Source of the DNA: JAHDBG01 sp963922315
GTDB lineage: Bacteria; Pseudomonadota; Gammaproteobacteria; Chromatiales; Chromatiaceae
Length of the DNA stretch: 64,000 bases
Reading direction: 5' to 3'
Assembly: GCA_963922315.1 (NCBI GenBank)
Contig: CAWUID010000001.1
Location: forward strand, 62,001-126,000
In this document: positions 43,786-52,235 of the stretch, in pieces
Layout: each line of letters opens with the position of its first letter
How positions within the stretch are numbered: position 1 is the stretch's first letter
The notes under the pieces: generated by a model
Database searches by the model: none
What the model was told of the DNA's origin: nothing
What the model saw: only the letters and a program-made list of their open reading frames with translations
Position numbers and translations under genes: made by a program

Positions 43786-44525
43786 ATCAGCCGGTGGGCA
43801 ACAAACATTTTATATCCGATGTTCACCTGACAGATGAACGGCCAGAGAGCCTGGCTTTGTGGCAGCACTATATCCGCACCGGGCCACAAACTGGCGATCA
43901 ACTGTATATATTGGGTGATTTGTTTGATGCCTGGATTGGCGACGATGATGATGCACCGCTCGCCATGCAGGTACGTACCAGCCTGCAACAACTGACACAA
44001 CGTGGCGTCACTCTGTATTTGCAGCACGGCAACCGTGACTTTATGCTGGGTCAGCGTTTTGCCCGTCAGGTGGGTGCCATGCTGTTGCCGGAAGTGTATC
44101 GCCTGACCGTCGCAGGCCAGCTGACCATATTGCTGCATGGCGACCAGTTATGTACTGATGACCACCGTTATCAGGCTGCGCGGCGACGTTTGCGTAGTCG
44201 CTGGTTTCAATGGTTATTGCGATGGCGTTCACTGGACGCCCGGCGACGGATTGCTGCGGCCTACCGCGCCCGCAGTCGCGACAACCCGACACCGCTCAGC
44301 CAGATGGATGCAACACCAGAGGCAGTGCTTGATCACCTGCAGCGTTACCATGCAACACAGATGATCCATGGTCATACCCACCGTCCGGCAGTCCATCAGC
44401 ATACCCTACCGGACGGGCAGATTGCGCAGCGGTATGTGCTGGATGAATGGCATCCCACCCATGCCAGCGTCTGGACAGATGATGGCAACAGCCTGCGCCG
44501 CCAGAATATCGGTAATCCGTCCTGA
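43782..44525 (+). CDS. lpxH: UDP-2,3-diacylglucosamine diphosphatase LpxH
   Basis: Hydrolyses UDP-2,3-diacylglucosamine to lipid X in lipid A synthesis at the inner face of the inner membrane. Metallophosphoesterase motifs: FISDVHL, ILGDLFDAWIGDD, HGNRDF, LLHGD and IHGHTHRP, with the metal ligands Asp, His, Asp, Asn and His. 247 residues. Start is a TTG at 43782 overlapping the trpS stop; a GTG at 43794 is also possible. Converges with the cassette at 44532-47687 seven bases away. Confidence 0.95.
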   Translation: MNQPVGNKHFISDVHLTDERPESLALWQHYIRTGPQTGDQLYILGDLFDAWIGDDDDAPLAMQVRTSLQQLTQRGVTLYLQHGNRDFMLGQRFARQVGAMLLPEVYRLTVAGQLTILLHGDQLCTDDHRYQAARRRLRSRWFQWLLRWRSLDARRRIAAAYRARSRDNPTPLSQMDATPEAVLDHLQRYHATQMIHGHTHRPAVHQHTLPDGQIAQRYVLDEWHPTHASVWTDDGNSLRRQNIGNPS

Positions 44526-44531
44526 ATTTTA

Positions 44532-45500
44532 TCAAATTGGAAGATGTGGCCCCAGATAGCCGATATAGAGCTTACGTGTTGCAGCATCAGGATAAAAGTG
44601 CAGGCGAACGTTCGGAGCCAGCTTGGCATGTTCAGAAAAGCATACCTTTTCACCTGCAGGCAGCCAGAACTCGCGGGCTGCTCGTTTTTTTGCATCCTGC
44701 AAAGTGGATGCTGACTCACCACTGACCTCGCACGACACCCCATAATCTGCAAGTCGTGCCGATTGATACACCAGTTGCTGGTCTGCCTGCCATGCATCAG
44801 CAAAACGATCCAATGCCTCTAAGGCGTGGCGAACTTTACGCCAGATATCCGGGCGGTAATTTCCCCGACGCAACTGCTTGCCGACAGGTTCGGATAAAAA
44901 CACCAGGTGTGGAAATACATTCTTTCTATGCTCCCACAATTCCAACCCGCTTGTTATACCCTGCCGCTTCAGATCAGTTAATCCTGATGCGTGATGCGCT
45001 AAACTTTCACGTCCACACACATTGGGTAATTGTTGTTGATCATGCACCAGCCCGCCTTCTGTTAAGGTCGTGACCCAAACCTCAATCTCAGCCTGATTCC
45101 AGGGTAATTTGCTGGGTAAACTTAACAGATAAGTCCGATGCACGATCGCTGCCTGCAACGCAGCCAGATTCGCTTGTTGTCCAGGCAATCCCACCTCATA
45201 TTCCAACCCCACCCCATCCAACATTAACGGAGACTGAGTCGTCAGACTCAGAAACGCCTGTCGGCTTTCTCTATCTGATCGGCCATCTTTTGCCAACCAG
45301 TCACGCCAGTAATAACCCGGTGCCAATTTAATATTATGCCATGAAAGATCCAGGGAGCCATCCAGTAAAATCAGTTGAAATGCATAACGTCGGCAACACA
45401 GAAAGGCGGTACGTATAAAATCCGGAAGATCAGCCCGTGCTTGTTCGCGTGTTGGATAGGGTAGGGCATGATGATTAAAAACCAGCGGCCGGTTCATCAC
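44532..45500 (-). CDS. unrecognised 322-residue protein of the DUF262/ATPase cassette
   Basis: I recognise no domain. It has no signal peptide or membrane helix, and is mostly mixed alpha/beta by eye. Notable segments: AFQLILLDGSLDLSWHN, PWNQAEIEVWVTTLTEGG, LARLADYGVSCEVSGE-like stretch near residue 250, and a C-terminal FYPDAATRKLYIGYLGPHL that looks like a small beta hairpin with a conserved-looking ending. As third gene of an operon with a DUF262 protein and an AAA ATPase, starting in the ATPase stop (ATGA), it may be an effector or adaptor. Base composition is like the ATPase gene. Homologues were not searched. Confidence 0.85.
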   Translation of the reverse strand: MMNRPLVFNHHALPYPTREQARADLPDFIRTAFLCCRRYAFQLILLDGSLDLSWHNIKLAPGYYWRDWLAKDGRSDRESRQAFLSLTTQSPLMLDGVGLEYEVGLPGQQANLAALQAAIVHRTYLLSLPSKLPWNQAEIEVWVTTLTEGGLVHDQQQLPNVCGRESLAHHASGLTDLKRQGITSGLELWEHRKNVFPHLVFLSEPVGKQLRRGNYRPDIWRKVRHALEALDRFADAWQADQQLVYQSARLADYGVSCEVSGESASTLQDAKKRAAREFWLPAGEKVCFSEHAKLAPNVRLHFYPDAATRKLYIGYLGPHLPI

Positions 45501-46606
45501 AACAATTGCTCAAGCTGATGATCCCATTCATCAAAAAAGCCTGCTGGCCAGTGATCAATCCGGCCTGTCTGATCAATTTCAGGTGATAATACTTCGCTGG
45601 CATGCTGGTTTGTTTCCATTGCGCGTTGCAAAAAGAATACACTGACCTGATCAGATAAGATCATATCCTGCTTCACGGCGACCCGGATACCATTTAAAAA
45701 ATGATCAGAATGAGATTCTATGATCAGTTGCACACCATTCGCCGCTGCCAGGGAACATAGTTTGCCTAATAAAGACTGGCCTGCCGGATGTAAATGTGAT
45801 TCAGGATTTTCGATGATCAGTAAGTCACCTGGCTTTGCAGATAAAACCTGTGTGACGACTGGCAGAATATAGCTCAGGCCGAAACCAACATTCTGGGGTT
45901 TAAAAAAATCTGTTCGGTCGTTACCCTGAATGAACGCATATTCCAGAACAGCAGTATTAAATTCAGTATGTACCGTCGCCCGGATGTTCAGACCAGGAGA
46001 GAGTTCTGCCATCCAGGCTTCCAGATTCGCTGATAAACTGTGGTTTATCGCATTTGTGTGTTGTAAACCAGGAATGCTGAGCGGTTTGACCCCATGCACA
46101 GCAATATAATGAACGGTATACTCACCCTGAATACCGAGAGTATTTAAGTTTTTCACATGATGGCTGGATAAGCGATGATGATGCCGTGGGCCAAGTCGCT
46201 CCGCACTTAAATAACTGAAGCCATCACAAAACAAACTCAGTTCTGACAGGTCGCCCGATAGATTATAGGTTTCTATTGGCAGGAGGTTCGTATCAGCCTG
46301 ATAAGTAAACACAAACTGGTCAGCAGATGGTCTGGATTGCCATCGGAGTACAAAACTGATCGTGTCATCCTGGCTGTCAGCATGAAAAATATCTTTGCCT
46401 AACCCCAGCTCAGCATAATCGTCGTTTAACATCAGCCCTTGCTGAATTAGCGTATGTCGTTCATATGACTGGCGTAATAATAACAAGGCCTGAATGACGG
46501 AAGATTTTCCCATGCCATTCAGACCGGAGAATACATTCAGATGTGCTAGTGGGAACCCGGCATCAGCTAGCGTCTTGAAATTTTTAATATGCAGGTATTC
46601 AAGCAT
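45497..46606 (-). CDS. AAA-type ATPase with DUF3696-like C-terminus
   Basis: 369 residues. Walker A GLNGMGKS at 28-35; AERLGPR at 136-141 region; a signature-like GFGLS (241-245); Walker B LLIIENPE (262-269); and the switch ESHSD (297-301). This order is that of ABC/SMC-like ATPases (OLD-type) without a Toprim domain. The C-terminal GRIDHWPAGFFDEW is the DUF3696-type ending. Such ATPases are common in phage-defence modules. The gene overlaps its upstream DUF262 neighbour by 8 bases and the downstream unknown gene by 4, so all three are translated together. Cytoplasmic. Confidence 0.88.
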   Translation of the reverse strand: MLEYLHIKNFKTLADAGFPLAHLNVFSGLNGMGKSSVIQALLLLRQSYERHTLIQQGLMLNDDYAELGLGKDIFHADSQDDTISFVLRWQSRPSADQFVFTYQADTNLLPIETYNLSGDLSELSLFCDGFSYLSAERLGPRHHHRLSSHHVKNLNTLGIQGEYTVHYIAVHGVKPLSIPGLQHTNAINHSLSANLEAWMAELSPGLNIRATVHTEFNTAVLEYAFIQGNDRTDFFKPQNVGFGLSYILPVVTQVLSAKPGDLLIIENPESHLHPAGQSLLGKLCSLAAANGVQLIIESHSDHFLNGIRVAVKQDMILSDQVSVFFLQRAMETNQHASEVLSPEIDQTGRIDHWPAGFFDEWDHQLEQLL

Positions 46607-47687
46607 GAGTGAAGCCTTTAATCAGAGCATCAACTTTTGCATGGCGAGTATTAACCCGGTCTTTGTTTTGTGTGGAATGACTGATGGATTCATAAAAATC
46701 AGGCTCTTGTATTAACTGATTTACAGCCTTTTTAAAATCGGCTTTATGGCGTAATAATGTATTGAAATCAGGCTGCTCTAATTTGGCGAGTGATACCATC
46801 CAGACTTCAAATAAACTTCTGTTTTTATAACGTACCCCTGTTTTTTCGGTTTTTTTCTGAAAAGCTGTTTCGCCCAGTAACTGATCGCAACGTGAAATTG
46901 CCTGATCAAAAATCAATTTAAATTGATCACGTTTTTGGTGGTCAGATCGTTTAAAATTCTCCATTGCATAATCTAAAAATTTAGAAAATTTCTCATTAAA
47001 ATAATCCAGATGATAACAGGCCCAGAATCTGAGCACTAACTCCTGATCCAACATCCGTTTTGATAAATCTCCTATTAATTTCAGCATCAGAGGATGCTCT
47101 GCAATTTCTTTCAATAAATCACGGTCTTGCTGTTTTGCCATAGCATTCCGGATTTCCTGATTATTCAGCGTCAGACCACCGGTATTAATGCGTTTAAACA
47201 CACTATATTTTACTTCGTCTGGTGTTCTTGGTTTAATCAGATAAACTGTGGCTTGGCACTCTCTGATTCGCCGTTTGTGGGTAAAACTCAGATCATCATA
47301 TTTTTTACCCTTCAGATTCGTCATGAATTCAAGACCGCTTAAACCAAGATCTTTATCAATTGCAAAGCTGCGAATTGCCGACAAGCGTTGTAAACCGTCC
47401 ACAATCAGCCAGTTGTCGTCATCAGACGCATCAAAATAAAAAGCCGGTAATGGAAAACGAATCAATATGGATTCAATCAGTCGGCTTTTTTTCTGATTGT
47501 CCCACAGATCGGAACGCCGCTGAAATGCGGTATGCATATCAATACCACCGTGCGCAACACGTTCAATCAGGTTATCTAATGATTTCGCTTCGACTCCAAT
47601 GTCAATATCTTTCGGATCAAACGGATCTTGCATATCCTGAGCAGCGTCGTCTTCAACCCCATCTTCTGTATCTAACTCAATATCCAT
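46599..47687 (-). CDS. DUF262 (ParB/Srx-like) protein
   Basis: 362 residues. The DUF262 motif with FQRRSDLW (55-62), then LIESILIRFPLPAFYF and VDGLQRLSAI (DGLQR at 97-101; usual form DGQQR) is clear. DUF262 is the GmrS/SspE-type ParB-like nuclease or nucleotidase domain found in modification-dependent restriction and defence systems. No HNH/DUF1524 nuclease domain follows; the C-terminal half has no recognised domain. The first 30 residues are unusually acidic. It heads the cassette; its upstream gene lies 33 bases away. AT-rich, consistent with acquisition. Confidence 0.88.
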   Translation of the reverse strand: MDIELDTEDGVEDDAAQDMQDPFDPKDIDIGVEAKSLDNLIERVAHGGIDMHTAFQRRSDLWDNQKKSRLIESILIRFPLPAFYFDASDDDNWLIVDGLQRLSAIRSFAIDKDLGLSGLEFMTNLKGKKYDDLSFTHKRRIRECQATVYLIKPRTPDEVKYSVFKRINTGGLTLNNQEIRNAMAKQQDRDLLKEIAEHPLMLKLIGDLSKRMLDQELVLRFWACYHLDYFNEKFSKFLDYAMENFKRSDHQKRDQFKLIFDQAISRCDQLLGETAFQKKTEKTGVRYKNRSLFEVWMVSLAKLEQPDFNTLLRHKADFKKAVNQLIQEPDFYESISHSTQNKDRVNTRHAKVDALIKGFTHA

Positions 47688-47720
47688 CCTGCATCATTCC
47701 ATAGTGTATCTGACAATCAT

Positions 47721-49103
47721 TTAATCCGGTGCTGGTATGCCAACGCCCGGATTCAGAATACCATCCGGATCGAACTGTTCCTTGATCAGCCGCATCAGGG
47801 TCAGTGCATGCTGATCCAGTTCCCGCCCGACATACGGACGTTTTGCTCGTCCTACCCCATGCTCTCCTGACAAAGTCCCACCCAGACGCAATACCAGTTC
47901 AAACACTGCTAGTAGACATGGCTCACTGGCGGCTGCCTGTGCCGGATTGTCCGGATCGAATAACAGATTGACATGGATATTGCCGTTCCCGGCGTGGCCG
48001 AAGTTTACAATCGTGATGCCATGCTCAGCCGAGAGTTGTTGCAGCCCGTCAATCAGAGTCGGCAGGCGTGAGACAGGTACCGCGACATCTTCATTGATCT
48101 TTTTCGGCGCGACATGACGTAATGATGGCGACAATGCTTTGCGTGCACGCCACAAGTGTTGTTTTTCCGCATCAGATTCAGCCAGTAGTACCTGAATACA
48201 GCCTGCGTTCTCAGCGATCCGCTGTACCTGCTGTGCCGCCTGGGTGATCGCATCCGCAGTACCGTCTACCTCAATCAGCAACAGGGCTGCGGCCTCTTCC
48301 GGTAAGGCCAGATCGGCATAATCCCGCACCATACCGATTGCCTGGCCATCCATAAATTCCAGCACGCAGGGCGTGACTGGTTGTGCCATCAGGGCGGAAA
48401 CGGCTTGTGCCGCTGCTGCGACACTGCGATATACGGCCTGCAGTGTCCGTTTGGTTTCCGGCAACGGGGTCAGTCGCAGGGTTGCCTCGGTCGTGATTGC
48501 CAGGGTGCCTTCTGATCCGATCAGTAGCCGGGTCAGATCGTAACCGACCACGCCCTTACTGGTATGCACCCCGGTACGCAATAATTCACCGCGACCGCTG
48601 ACGGCACGCAGACCGAGGGTATTTTCACGCGGTGTGCCGTATTTGATTGCACGGGGCCCGGCGGAATTGTGTGCCAGATTACCACCGACGGTGCAGATTG
48701 AGGCACTGCCCGGATCGGGTGCCCAGAAAAAGCCATACTGCGCTGCCTGTTGTTGTAATTCCTGATTAGTAAAGCCGGGTGAAACGACCGCCAGACGATT
48801 ATCCGGATCAATCTGTAGCGTGTGCCGGAAACGCTCGGTCGATAATATGATGCCACCCTGTTCCGGTACGGTCGCGCCTGTCGTGCCGGTGCCTGCACCA
48901 CGCGGGATCAGCGGAATCTGATGGGTGCGACACAACTGTACCAGTGCGATAATCTGTTCCGCATTCTGCGCAAAACAAACCGCTGTCGGCTGTGCCTGAC
49001 GGCGACTGTTGTCGTAGCCGTAGACCAGGCAGTCACTCGCGTCCAGAAGCAGGTCGGTCGCGGCAAAAATATGTTGCAGGCTGCGCCTGACTTTACGGGG
49101 CAT
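47721..49103 (-). CDS. FAD-linked oxidase, GlcD/D-lactate dehydrogenase type
   Basis: 460 residues from the ATG at 49103. N-terminal PCMH-type FAD domain with PRGAGTGTTGATVPEQGG and SPGFTNQELQQQAAQYG; then GGNLAHNSAGPRAIKYGT and GSEGTLAITTEATLRL; C-terminal cap with VNFGHAGNGNIHVNLL, GGTLSGEHGVGRAKR and the final FDPDGILNPG. Oxidises a 2-hydroxy acid such as glycolate or D-lactate and feeds electrons to the respiratory chain or an acceptor. GlcE/GlcF subunits are not present, so a single-subunit D-2-hydroxyacid dehydrogenase is likelier than glycolate oxidase. Confidence 0.88.
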   Translation of the reverse strand: MPRKVRRSLQHIFAATDLLLDASDCLVYGYDNSRRQAQPTAVCFAQNAEQIIALVQLCRTHQIPLIPRGAGTGTTGATVPEQGGIILSTERFRHTLQIDPDNRLAVVSPGFTNQELQQQAAQYGFFWAPDPGSASICTVGGNLAHNSAGPRAIKYGTPRENTLGLRAVSGRGELLRTGVHTSKGVVGYDLTRLLIGSEGTLAITTEATLRLTPLPETKRTLQAVYRSVAAAAQAVSALMAQPVTPCVLEFMDGQAIGMVRDYADLALPEEAAALLLIEVDGTADAITQAAQQVQRIAENAGCIQVLLAESDAEKQHLWRARKALSPSLRHVAPKKINEDVAVPVSRLPTLIDGLQQLSAEHGITIVNFGHAGNGNIHVNLLFDPDNPAQAAASEPCLLAVFELVLRLGGTLSGEHGVGRAKRPYVGRELDQHALTLMRLIKEQFDPDGILNPGVGIPAPD

Positions 49104-49683
49104 AACGTTCAAACAATCTCACCACGCGTTTCACGCCACTGACAAACCGGACGGTCTCAGTCACCTTCGCCATTTCTTCCGCTGTCAGCAAACCCATCAG
49201 GTAGACAGTTCCGAGAGAAGAAGTGACCAGTACCCTGGTTGGGTCAAACCCGGTAATGTCCACGTCCAGCAGTGCCAGTTTTACCTTGCTGGTCAGATAG
49301 GCAGCACTGGCTGCATCACCCCAGGTAGCCTCTGCAGCGACCTGCACTTCGTTCAATACCTGCCGCACCTGCGAAATCGCTTGCACCTGCTGCACAAATT
49401 GGCTGATTGCCTGCCGATCCGCTGCCTGTCCGGTCAGCAGAACCCGCTGGTTATACACATCAATGCTGATGTTGCTGCGCTTTTTGCCACTGCTATCTGA
49501 CTGACTCAGACTCAATGCTTTCAGCAGAATGGTTTTATCATCTACCAGTGTGCCGGCAGAACGCCGGTCATGCAGCACACCCACCCCGGTAGCGACACCA
49601 CCGATAATCAGCGGTGTGCACGCATTCAGTAACCAGGTGACAGCCAACAGATACCATAGACGATGTAACCGACGGACTGACAT
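49093..49683 (-). CDS. dolP: BON-domain outer-membrane lipoprotein DolP (YraP)-like
   Basis: 196 residues, signal peptide with lipobox LNAC (lipidated Cys), followed by two BON domains: IDVYNQRVLLTGQAADRQAISQFVQQVQ-type repeat from about residue 75 and VLVTSSLGTVYLMGLLTAEEMAKV from about 150. DolP supports outer-membrane integrity and BAM function. It overlaps the oxidase gene's 5' end by 11 bases and is adjacent to another small lipoprotein gene, forming a lipoprotein pair downstream of eno. Confidence 0.88.
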   Translation of the reverse strand: MSVRRLHRLWYLLAVTWLLNACTPLIIGGVATGVGVLHDRRSAGTLVDDKTILLKALSLSQSDSSGKKRSNISIDVYNQRVLLTGQAADRQAISQFVQQVQAISQVRQVLNEVQVAAEATWGDAASAAYLTSKVKLALLDVDITGFDPTRVLVTSSLGTVYLMGLLTAEEMAKVTETVRFVSGVKRVVRLFERYAP

Positions 49684-49901
49684 TACGGCGCCTCAACAGG
49701 TTGTGCATGCAACAGGTCTACAGCAGTCGTAACTCCCTGTACGCCAGCTGTAACACCATCAATCGTCTTTGAAACAGCGGTAGTCGCTGTGCCCACTGCG
49801 AGCGATGCACCGGCAATGGCACCGGTTAGCAATAATGAAGCACAACCACTCAGATTCAGGCTGACCAGCAGCACCAGCAATACGTTAATTTTCATCATCA
49901 A
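49683..49901 (-). CDS. small alanine/threonine-rich lipoprotein
   Basis: 72 residues (or 70 from the inner ATG at 49895). Signal peptide with lipobox LSGC, then a hydrophobic glycine/alanine stretch (LLTGAIAGASLAVGTATTAV) and a short threonine-rich tail. No known domain. The stop overlaps the first base of dolP, and eno ends one base before its start, so eno, this gene and dolP may be one transcript. Function unknown; envelope localisation is sure. Confidence 0.72.
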   Translation of the reverse strand: MMMKINVLLVLLVSLNLSGCASLLLTGAIAGASLAVGTATTAVSKTIDGVTAGVQGVTTAVDLLHAQPVEAP

Positions 49902-51188
49902 TTACTCACCTTGTTTCTGACCAAATGCAGCAAAACCTGCCCAGACAGCCTGATCGCCCAGTTCGTCTTCAATCCGCATCAGCCGGTTATATTTCGCCAC
50001 CCGATCTGAACGTGATAAAGAGCCATTCTTGATCTGACCGGTGGCAGTAGCAACTGCCAGATCGGCCAGAGTCGTGTCTTCTGTCTCGCCGGAACGGTGC
50101 GAAATCACTGCCCGGTAGTTGGCGGCATGTGCCATCCTGATCGCTGCCAGTGTTTCGCTTAAAGTACCGATCTGGTTAAATTTGATCAGAATCGCATTGG
50201 CGATCTGTTGCTCAATGCCACGTTGCAGAATGTCTGTGTTGGTGACAAACAGGTCGTCCCCGACCAGCTGAATCCGGCTACCCAGCCGTTCAGTCAGCAA
50301 TTGCCAACCGGCCCAGTCACTCTCATCCTGACCATCCTCGATTGAAATGATCGGATATTGTTCCACCCAGTTTGCCAGGTAATCCACAAACCCGGCTGAA
50401 TCAAATCGTTTCCCTTCCGAAGCCAACACATACTCGCCATTCTGATAAAACTCAGAACTGGCGACATCCAGCCCTAAAAACATGTCTTTGCCAATCGTAA
50501 ACCCGGCTTGCTCGCAGGCCGCCAGGATCACTTCAATCGCTTCCACATTAGAACGCAGGTTCGGGGCAAAGCCACCTTCATCACCCACGGTTGTTGCCAG
50601 ACCACGCTGGTTCAGCACAGACTTCAGCGCGTGAAAGACCTCGGCTCCCTGACGTACGGCCTCACGTAATGAGCCTGCCAGCACGGGCAGAATCATAAAT
50701 TCCTGCAAATCGACGCTATTATCGGCATGTTCGCCTCCGTTGATGATATTCATCATCGGTACCGGCATCTGATAAGGCCCGGCACCCAGAGACTGATACA
50801 GTGAGATATTCTGTTCCGCTGCTGCGGCATGGGCTGCTGCCAGAGAAACAGCCAGGGTTGCATTTGCGCCGAGTTTCGCCTTATTCTGCGTGCCATCCAG
50901 AGCAATCAGCGCCTGATCCAGTGCTGCCTGGTCAGTCACCGCCATACCCTGCACCGCAGTTGCGATGGTGGTATTGATGTTCACAACGGCTTGTAAGACG
51001 CCTTTACCCAGATAGCGGTGTTTATCCTGATCACGTAATTCCAGTGCTTCACGTGAGCCGGTTGATGCACCAGACGGCACGGCGGCCCGGCCCAACGCCC
51101 CGGTGGTGGTGATCACATCCGCTTCTACAGTAGGATTTCCGCGCGAATCTAGAATTTCACGGGCACGAATCTGTTGAATAACTGACAT
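49902..51188 (-). CDS. eno: enolase
   Basis: Interconverts 2-phosphoglycerate and phosphoenolpyruvate in glycolysis and gluconeogenesis. 428 residues. Markers: SRGNPTVEADV, MPMMNIINGGEHADNSVDLQEF, SIEDGQDESDW, VGDDLFVTN and the catalytic-loop region SHRSGETEDTTLADL. Usual length. ftsB, pyrG or kdsA are not beside it; lipoprotein genes follow. Confidence 0.98.
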   Translation of the reverse strand: MSVIQQIRAREILDSRGNPTVEADVITTTGALGRAAVPSGASTGSREALELRDQDKHRYLGKGVLQAVVNINTTIATAVQGMAVTDQAALDQALIALDGTQNKAKLGANATLAVSLAAAHAAAAEQNISLYQSLGAGPYQMPVPMMNIINGGEHADNSVDLQEFMILPVLAGSLREAVRQGAEVFHALKSVLNQRGLATTVGDEGGFAPNLRSNVEAIEVILAACEQAGFTIGKDMFLGLDVASSEFYQNGEYVLASEGKRFDSAGFVDYLANWVEQYPIISIEDGQDESDWAGWQLLTERLGSRIQLVGDDLFVTNTDILQRGIEQQIANAILIKFNQIGTLSETLAAIRMAHAANYRAVISHRSGETEDTTLADLAVATATGQIKNGSLSRSDRVAKYNRLMRIEDELGDQAVWAGFAAFGQKQGE

Positions 51189-51373
51189 AAAATCTTCATT
51201 CCTTTAATAAACAAAACAGCAACACTACCAGTTCATCAGACTGCTGGCCCGACATCCACAAACTGTCCGCTGGTTCATCAATATGATTTATCTGACTTGA
51301 TCCTGTGTGTCGGCCAGACCTTGGTGGCATCTTCCGGTGATTGTTGCACACTGAAGTCCAGATAATACAGCCC

Positions 51374-51382
51374 GGACTGTTC
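51374..51382. repeat. left 9-bp target duplication of the long element
   Basis: GGACTGTTC precedes the left inverted repeat and is repeated at 52115-52123 after the right one. Confidence 0.88.
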
Positions 51383-51438
51383 GGGTGCGATTCAAACTGA
51401 TGTGGTGATCTGCTACCGCAGGCTTTTCGCAAGCGTTC

Positions 51439-51535
51439 TCCCGATCTGCTCTCCGAGGGACGCCAGAATACCCGTCCATGGGAGCTCGGCTGCGGCCATC
51501 CATGGCCGCAGACGCCCTCGGAGAGCAGATCGGGA
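51439..51535. repeat. large hairpin in the left arm of the long element
   Basis: TCCCGATCTGCTCTCCGAGG with one more G (51439-51459) returns as its exact reverse complement at 51515-51535, a 21-bp perfect stem. Within it sits a second perfect stem CTGCGGCCAT/ATGGCCGCAG (51490-51511) with a two-base loop. Confidence 0.85.
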
Positions 51536-51929
51536 CAACGCCCCGCTTTAGTACCGTGGTGCAATCATCTCTGTAGCCATTTTCAAACCAGGCAGCCTTT
51601 GCACACATTTGCGGCAAAACCTGCGACACCGGTTGTCGGGACCATGCGGTACCGTGACAAGAAGCCTGTATGCCGGAAATGAATTGACCGGGAGACTGTT
51701 CGCTGAACGTCGTTTGCCTGTCAGATTGGAAGACTGGCAGCCAATCTGGCAGATGTTGTGACTGCAGCTTCTCTACGTACAGAACGACAGGCATTCGCTG
51801 GCGTTTCGGGTGAACACCTGGCCACCGATGCGCTGCCGGCGCATGGCAGTCCTGGCAAGGTTTGTTGTACCACAGTGCCACTCTGGTGGGAATGATCGCG
51901 AAGCTGGTTATACCACCTTACTCTCAGAG

Positions 51930-52037
51930 CGTTTCCTGACCGGGGCTTTCCGAGGGCGTCTGCGGCCATGGACGGCCGCAGCCGAGCCCTCAGGACGGGT
52001 ATTCTGGCGTACCTCGGAGAGCCCCGGTCGGGAAACG
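51930..52037. repeat. large hairpin in the right arm of the long element
   Basis: CGTTTCCTGACCGGGGCT with following TTTCCGAGG pairs with CCTCGGAGAGCCCCGGTCGG and following GAAACG, with a few mismatches, and again encloses a CTGCGGCC-type inner palindrome. It mirrors the left hairpin in layout. Confidence 0.8.
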
Positions 52038-52114
52038 CCGAACCTGACGTTAACAACAAACATTGGATCCCATCCAACCCAACTTATTACTCCACATCAG
52101 TTTGAGTCACACCC

Positions 52115-52123
52115 GGACTGTTC
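52115..52123. repeat. right 9-bp target duplication of the long element
   Basis: Second copy of GGACTGTTC, identical to 51374-51382. Confidence 0.88.
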
Positions 52124-52235
52124 AGTATAGTGGACAAACGGGAAACGCACAGCCTCGCCAGGCAATAACAAAGCGTGGCTGATAGCAGGTGCACCAACAC
52201 GATCTTGTAACAACACCTTGCAGTAAAACACTATT

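Larger units (their letters stand above)
51383..52114. mobile_element. 732-bp transposase-less element with terminal inverted repeats (long copy)
   Basis: Ends GGGTGCGATTCAAACTGATG and CATCAGTTTGAGTCACACCC are inverted repeats matching those of the short copy at 40162-40353, and a 9-bp duplication GGACTGTTC flanks it. The outer parts align with the two halves of the short copy; between them lie two large hairpins (51439-51535 and 51930-52037) and about 380 bp of other DNA (51545-51925) without a clear gene. No transposase. It may be a non-autonomous element that has captured DNA. Confidence 0.88.
51278..52231 (-). pseudogene. possible small gene split by the 732-bp element
   Basis: When the element and one copy of its 9-bp duplication are removed, a 70-residue minus-strand frame is restored: GTG at 52231 to 52115, then 51373 to the stop at 51278. 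It passes the junction in frame (HYTEQSG-LYYLDFSVQQS). In the present sequence the frame stops a few codons after entering the element. There is no recognised domain, and start codon and gene status are uncertain; a 70-codon frame could arise by chance. Confidence 0.35.
51189..52235. other. 1047-base region between eno and the P-loop gene, occupied by a mobile element
   Basis: Apart from a 70-codon minus-strand frame cut by the insertion (see 51278-52231), the region is the 732-bp element. Several open frames here (on both strands) are translations of the element's hairpins and have no coding support. Confidence 0.7.

Noticed and set aside
51195..52130. Several 100-200-codon frames in the long element, including ones containing MDGYSGVPRR
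   Set aside because: They are translations of palindromes and inverted repeats, appear on both strands and in both copies, and stop or change frame between copies.
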